A stretch of DNA of 16,740 bases, taken from NCBI GenBank assembly GCA_002393095.1, contig DGII01000168.1, positions 1 to 16,740 of the forward strand, in the 5' to 3' direction. The DNA comes from Lachnospiraceae bacterium UBA3826 (GTDB lineage: Bacteria; Bacillota; Clostridia; Lachnospirales; Lachnospiraceae). Position numbers and translations under genes: made by a program. Shown here piece after piece: positions 15,004 through 16,740 of this stretch. The notes under the pieces are model-generated. The model did not search any database. It worked only from the letters and a program-made list of their open reading frames with translations, and was not told where the DNA came from. The stretch's first letter is position 1; every line of letters begins with the position of its first letter.

Positions 15004-15032
15004 TTCACATAAGGGCTATATTATGCTAAAAT
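15004..15032 (+). promoter_or_regulatory. ileS promoter
   Basis: TTCACA (15004-15009) and TAAAAT (15027-15032) are 17 bp apart and TGC (15024-15026) gives an extended -10, the same arrangement as the glgC promoter. The start would be near 15039, about 45 nt ahead of the ileS ATG at 15084. Inverted 6-bp arms TAAGGG (15010-15015) and CCCTTA (15034-15039) flank the -10 element. Confidence 0.65.
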
Positions 15033-15083
15033 ACCCTTAATTGTGGGTTATCACAGAATTACAGAAAGGAAAGCAATAGACAA

Positions 15084-16740
15084 ATGTACAATCCGGTCGA
15101 TACGGCGCTCAACTTCACCGACAGAGAGAAGGAGACGCTCAAATTTTGGAATGACAACGACATATTCTTAAAGAGTATGGAGCAGAGAAAGGGCTGCCCG
15201 ACATACACCTTTTATGACGGACCTCCGACTGCTAACGGCAAGCCGCATATAGGTCATGTGCTCACCCGTGTCATCAAGGATATGATACCGAGATACAGGA
15301 CAATGAAGGGCTACATGGTTCCGAGAAAGGCCGGCTGGGATACACATGGTCTTCCCGTAGAGCTTGAGGTAGAGAAGCTGCTTGGCTTAAACGGCAAGGA
15401 ACAGATAGAAGAATACGGCATAGAGCCCTTTATCGACAAGTGTAAGGAATCTGTGTGGAAGTATAAGGGAATGTGGGAGGATTTTTCGGGAACCGTCGGC
15501 TTCTGGGCCGATATGGACAATCCTTATGTCACATATCATGATGATTATATAGAGTCGGAGTGGTGGGCTCTTAAGGAGATATGGAAAAAGGGTCTGCTCT
15601 ACAAGGGCTTTAAGATTGTACCCTATTGTCCCCGCTGCGGAACACCTCTTTCCAGTGCGGAGGTATCACAGGGCTATAAGACCGTTAAGGAACGCTCGGC
15701 AGTAGTCCGCTTCAAGGTTAAGGACGAGGATGCGTACTTCCTTGCATGGACCACGACACCATGGACACTTCCTTCCAATGTGGCGCTCTGTGTCAATCCT
15801 TCAGATGAGTACTGTAAGGTGGAGGCAGCAGACGGATACACATATTATATGGCCAAGGCCCTGCTTGATACGGTTCTGTCACCTCTTGCAGGGGAGGATA
15901 CGCCCGCTTATGAGATACTTAAGGAGTATAAGGGTAAGGATCTGGAATATAAAGAGTACGAGCCCTTATATGAGTGCGCTAAGATATCGGCGGATAAGCA
16001 GCATAAGAAGGGCTTCTACGTGACCTGTGACGACTATGTAACCATGTCAGACGGTACAGGTATAGTACATATTGCTCCGGCATTCGGTGAGGATGATGCG
16101 AATGTGGGGCGTAATTACGACCTTCCCTTCGTACAGATGGTGGATGATAAGGGAGTTATGCTTGATGAGACACCCTTCGGAGGCATGAGGTGCAAGCCCA
16201 CGGAGTCGGAGATTAAGGCGGGTGCTGTAAGTGCCGATCCTGAGGTTATAAAGGAGCTCTCAGGTAGAAAGCTTCTGTATGATGCTCCGAAGTTCGAGCA
16301 TGAGTATCCTCATTGCTGGAGATGTGATACTCCTCTTATCTATTATGCAAGAGAAAGCTGGTACATTAAGGAGACTGCGGTAAGGGACGATCTTATCCGC
16401 AATAACAATACGGTCAACTGGATACCGGAGTCGATCGGCAAGGGACGATTCGGCAACTGGCTTGAGAATATACAGGACTGGGCCATATCCCGTAACAGAT
16501 ATTGGGGTACGCCTCTTAACATATGGGAATGCGAATGCGGTCACAGGGAATGCGTAGGAAGCCGTGAGGAGCTTAAGACGCTTAGTAACAATGACAAGGC
16601 ATTGACCGTAGAGCTTCACAGACCATATATAGATGAGATAACCTGTACCTGTCCTGAGTGCGGCGGTGTCATGAGGAGAGTGCCGGAGGTTATCGACTGC
16701 TGGTTTGATTCCGGAGCGATGCCTTTTGCACAGCATCATT
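15084..16740 (+). CDS. ileS: isoleucyl-tRNA synthetase, type II, N-terminal part
   Basis: This open frame runs from ATG at 15084 off the window end (552 complete codons seen; the family is usually a little over 1000). IleRS charges tRNA-Ile with isoleucine. Visible are DGPPTANGKPHIGH with the class I HIGH signature (H55-H58), GWDTHGLPVE, the CP1 editing-domain motif WTTTPWTLPSN, GTGIVHIAPAFGEDD, and Cys pairs CPRCG, CWRCD and CPECG that suggest zinc binding. The KMSKS loop lies beyond the window. FWADMDNPYVTY and YCPRCGTPLSSAEVSQGYK resemble the eukaryote-like type II enzymes more than the E. coli type I enzyme; that class is associated with lower mupirocin sensitivity. The AAGGA (15066-15070) is 13 nt from the ATG, unusually far, but no earlier in-frame start exists nearby. 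Confidence 0.96.
   Translation, partial: MYNPVDTALNFTDREKETLKFWNDNDIFLKSMEQRKGCPTYTFYDGPPTANGKPHIGHVLTRVIKDMIPRYRTMKGYMVPRKAGWDTHGLPVELEVEKLLGLNGKEQIEEYGIEPFIDKCKESVWKYKGMWEDFSGTVGFWADMDNPYVTYHDDYIESEWWALKEIWKKGLLYKGFKIVPYCPRCGTPLSSAEVSQGYKTVKERSAVVRFKVKDEDAYFLAWTTTPWTLPSNVALCVNPSDEYCKVEAADGYTYYMAKALLDTVLSPLAGEDTPAYEILKEYKGKDLEYKEYEPLYECAKISADKQHKKGFYVTCDDYVTMSDGTGIVHIAPAFGEDDANVGRNYDLPFVQMVDDKGVMLDETPFGGMRCKPTESEIKAGAVSADPEVIKELSGRKLLYDAPKFEHEYPHCWRCDTPLIYYARESWYIKETAVRDDLIRNNNTVNWIPESIGKGRFGNWLENIQDWAISRNRYWGTPLNIWECECGHRECVGSREELKTLSNNDKALTVELHRPYIDEITCTCPECGGVMRRVPEVIDCWFDSGAMPFAQHH

Noticed and set aside
15010..15039. Intrinsic terminator for mfd from the TAAGGG/CCCTTA arms
   Set aside because: The stem is only 6 bp with an 18-nt loop and no T-run follows; it overlaps the ileS promoter instead.
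14996..15083. T-box riboswitch before ileS
   Set aside because: The space is too short once the promoter is placed, and no conserved T-box sequence or terminator/antiterminator pair is visible.
16260..16739. 159-codon minus-strand open frame at the window end
   Set aside because: It is antisense to ileS, whose plus-strand frame carries clear synthetase motifs across this stretch.

Overview
The window looks like a piece of a Lachnospiraceae-type (Clostridia, Bacillota) chromosome. This is inferred from the gene content and protein styles: F1 ATP synthase genes, a DnaD/DnaI-type helicase-loading pair, GlgC with GlgD, SpoVG, a long PRPP synthetase and a eukaryote-like (type II) isoleucyl-tRNA synthetase. 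It also fits the strong GGAG-type ribosome binding sites and the AUA/AGA-rich codon use. It is ordinary, dense core chromosome; no insertion sequence, prophage, CRISPR array, tRNA or rRNA is visible.

Layout. Positions 1-3183 (+ strand) hold the end of an ATP synthase operon: the 3' end of atpD, complete atpC, and directly behind them a gene for an 848-residue membrane-anchored protein. That protein ends in a C39-peptidase-like domain that appears to have lost its catalytic Cys and His. Its end overlaps by 17 bp the end of a convergent minus-strand operon (3167-6244) read in the order dnaD, dnaI, prs, i.e. two replication-initiation/helicase-loading proteins followed by PRPP synthetase. Upstream of dnaD, between it and minus-strand murC (6491-7867), is a 246-bp gap with six DnaA-box-like 9-mers, two of them perfect. 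The gap also carries a probable murC terminator whose stem is formed by two inverted DnaA boxes, and an extended -10 promoter for dnaD.

A 218-bp AT-rich divergent promoter region separates murC from the plus-strand genes. These are glgC and glgD (ADP-glucose synthesis for glycogen) and spoVG, ending in a strong intrinsic terminator (10806-10835). Then come pth and mfd (peptidyl-tRNA hydrolase; transcription-repair coupling factor), a short promoter region, and the first 552 codons of ileS, which runs off the window end.

How the genes fit together. Energy generation (atp), replication initiation with nucleotide precursor supply (dnaD-dnaI-prs), cell-wall precursor synthesis (murC), carbon storage (glgCD), sporulation/RNA-binding regulation (spoVG), and translation and transcription quality control (pth, mfd, ileS) lie side by side. 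The spoVG-pth-mfd order recalls the Bacillus subtilis spoVG-glmU-prs-ctc-pth-fin-mfd region. The two most interesting signals are the DnaA-box cluster in front of dnaD-dnaI and the ATP-synthase-linked pseudo-peptidase protein.
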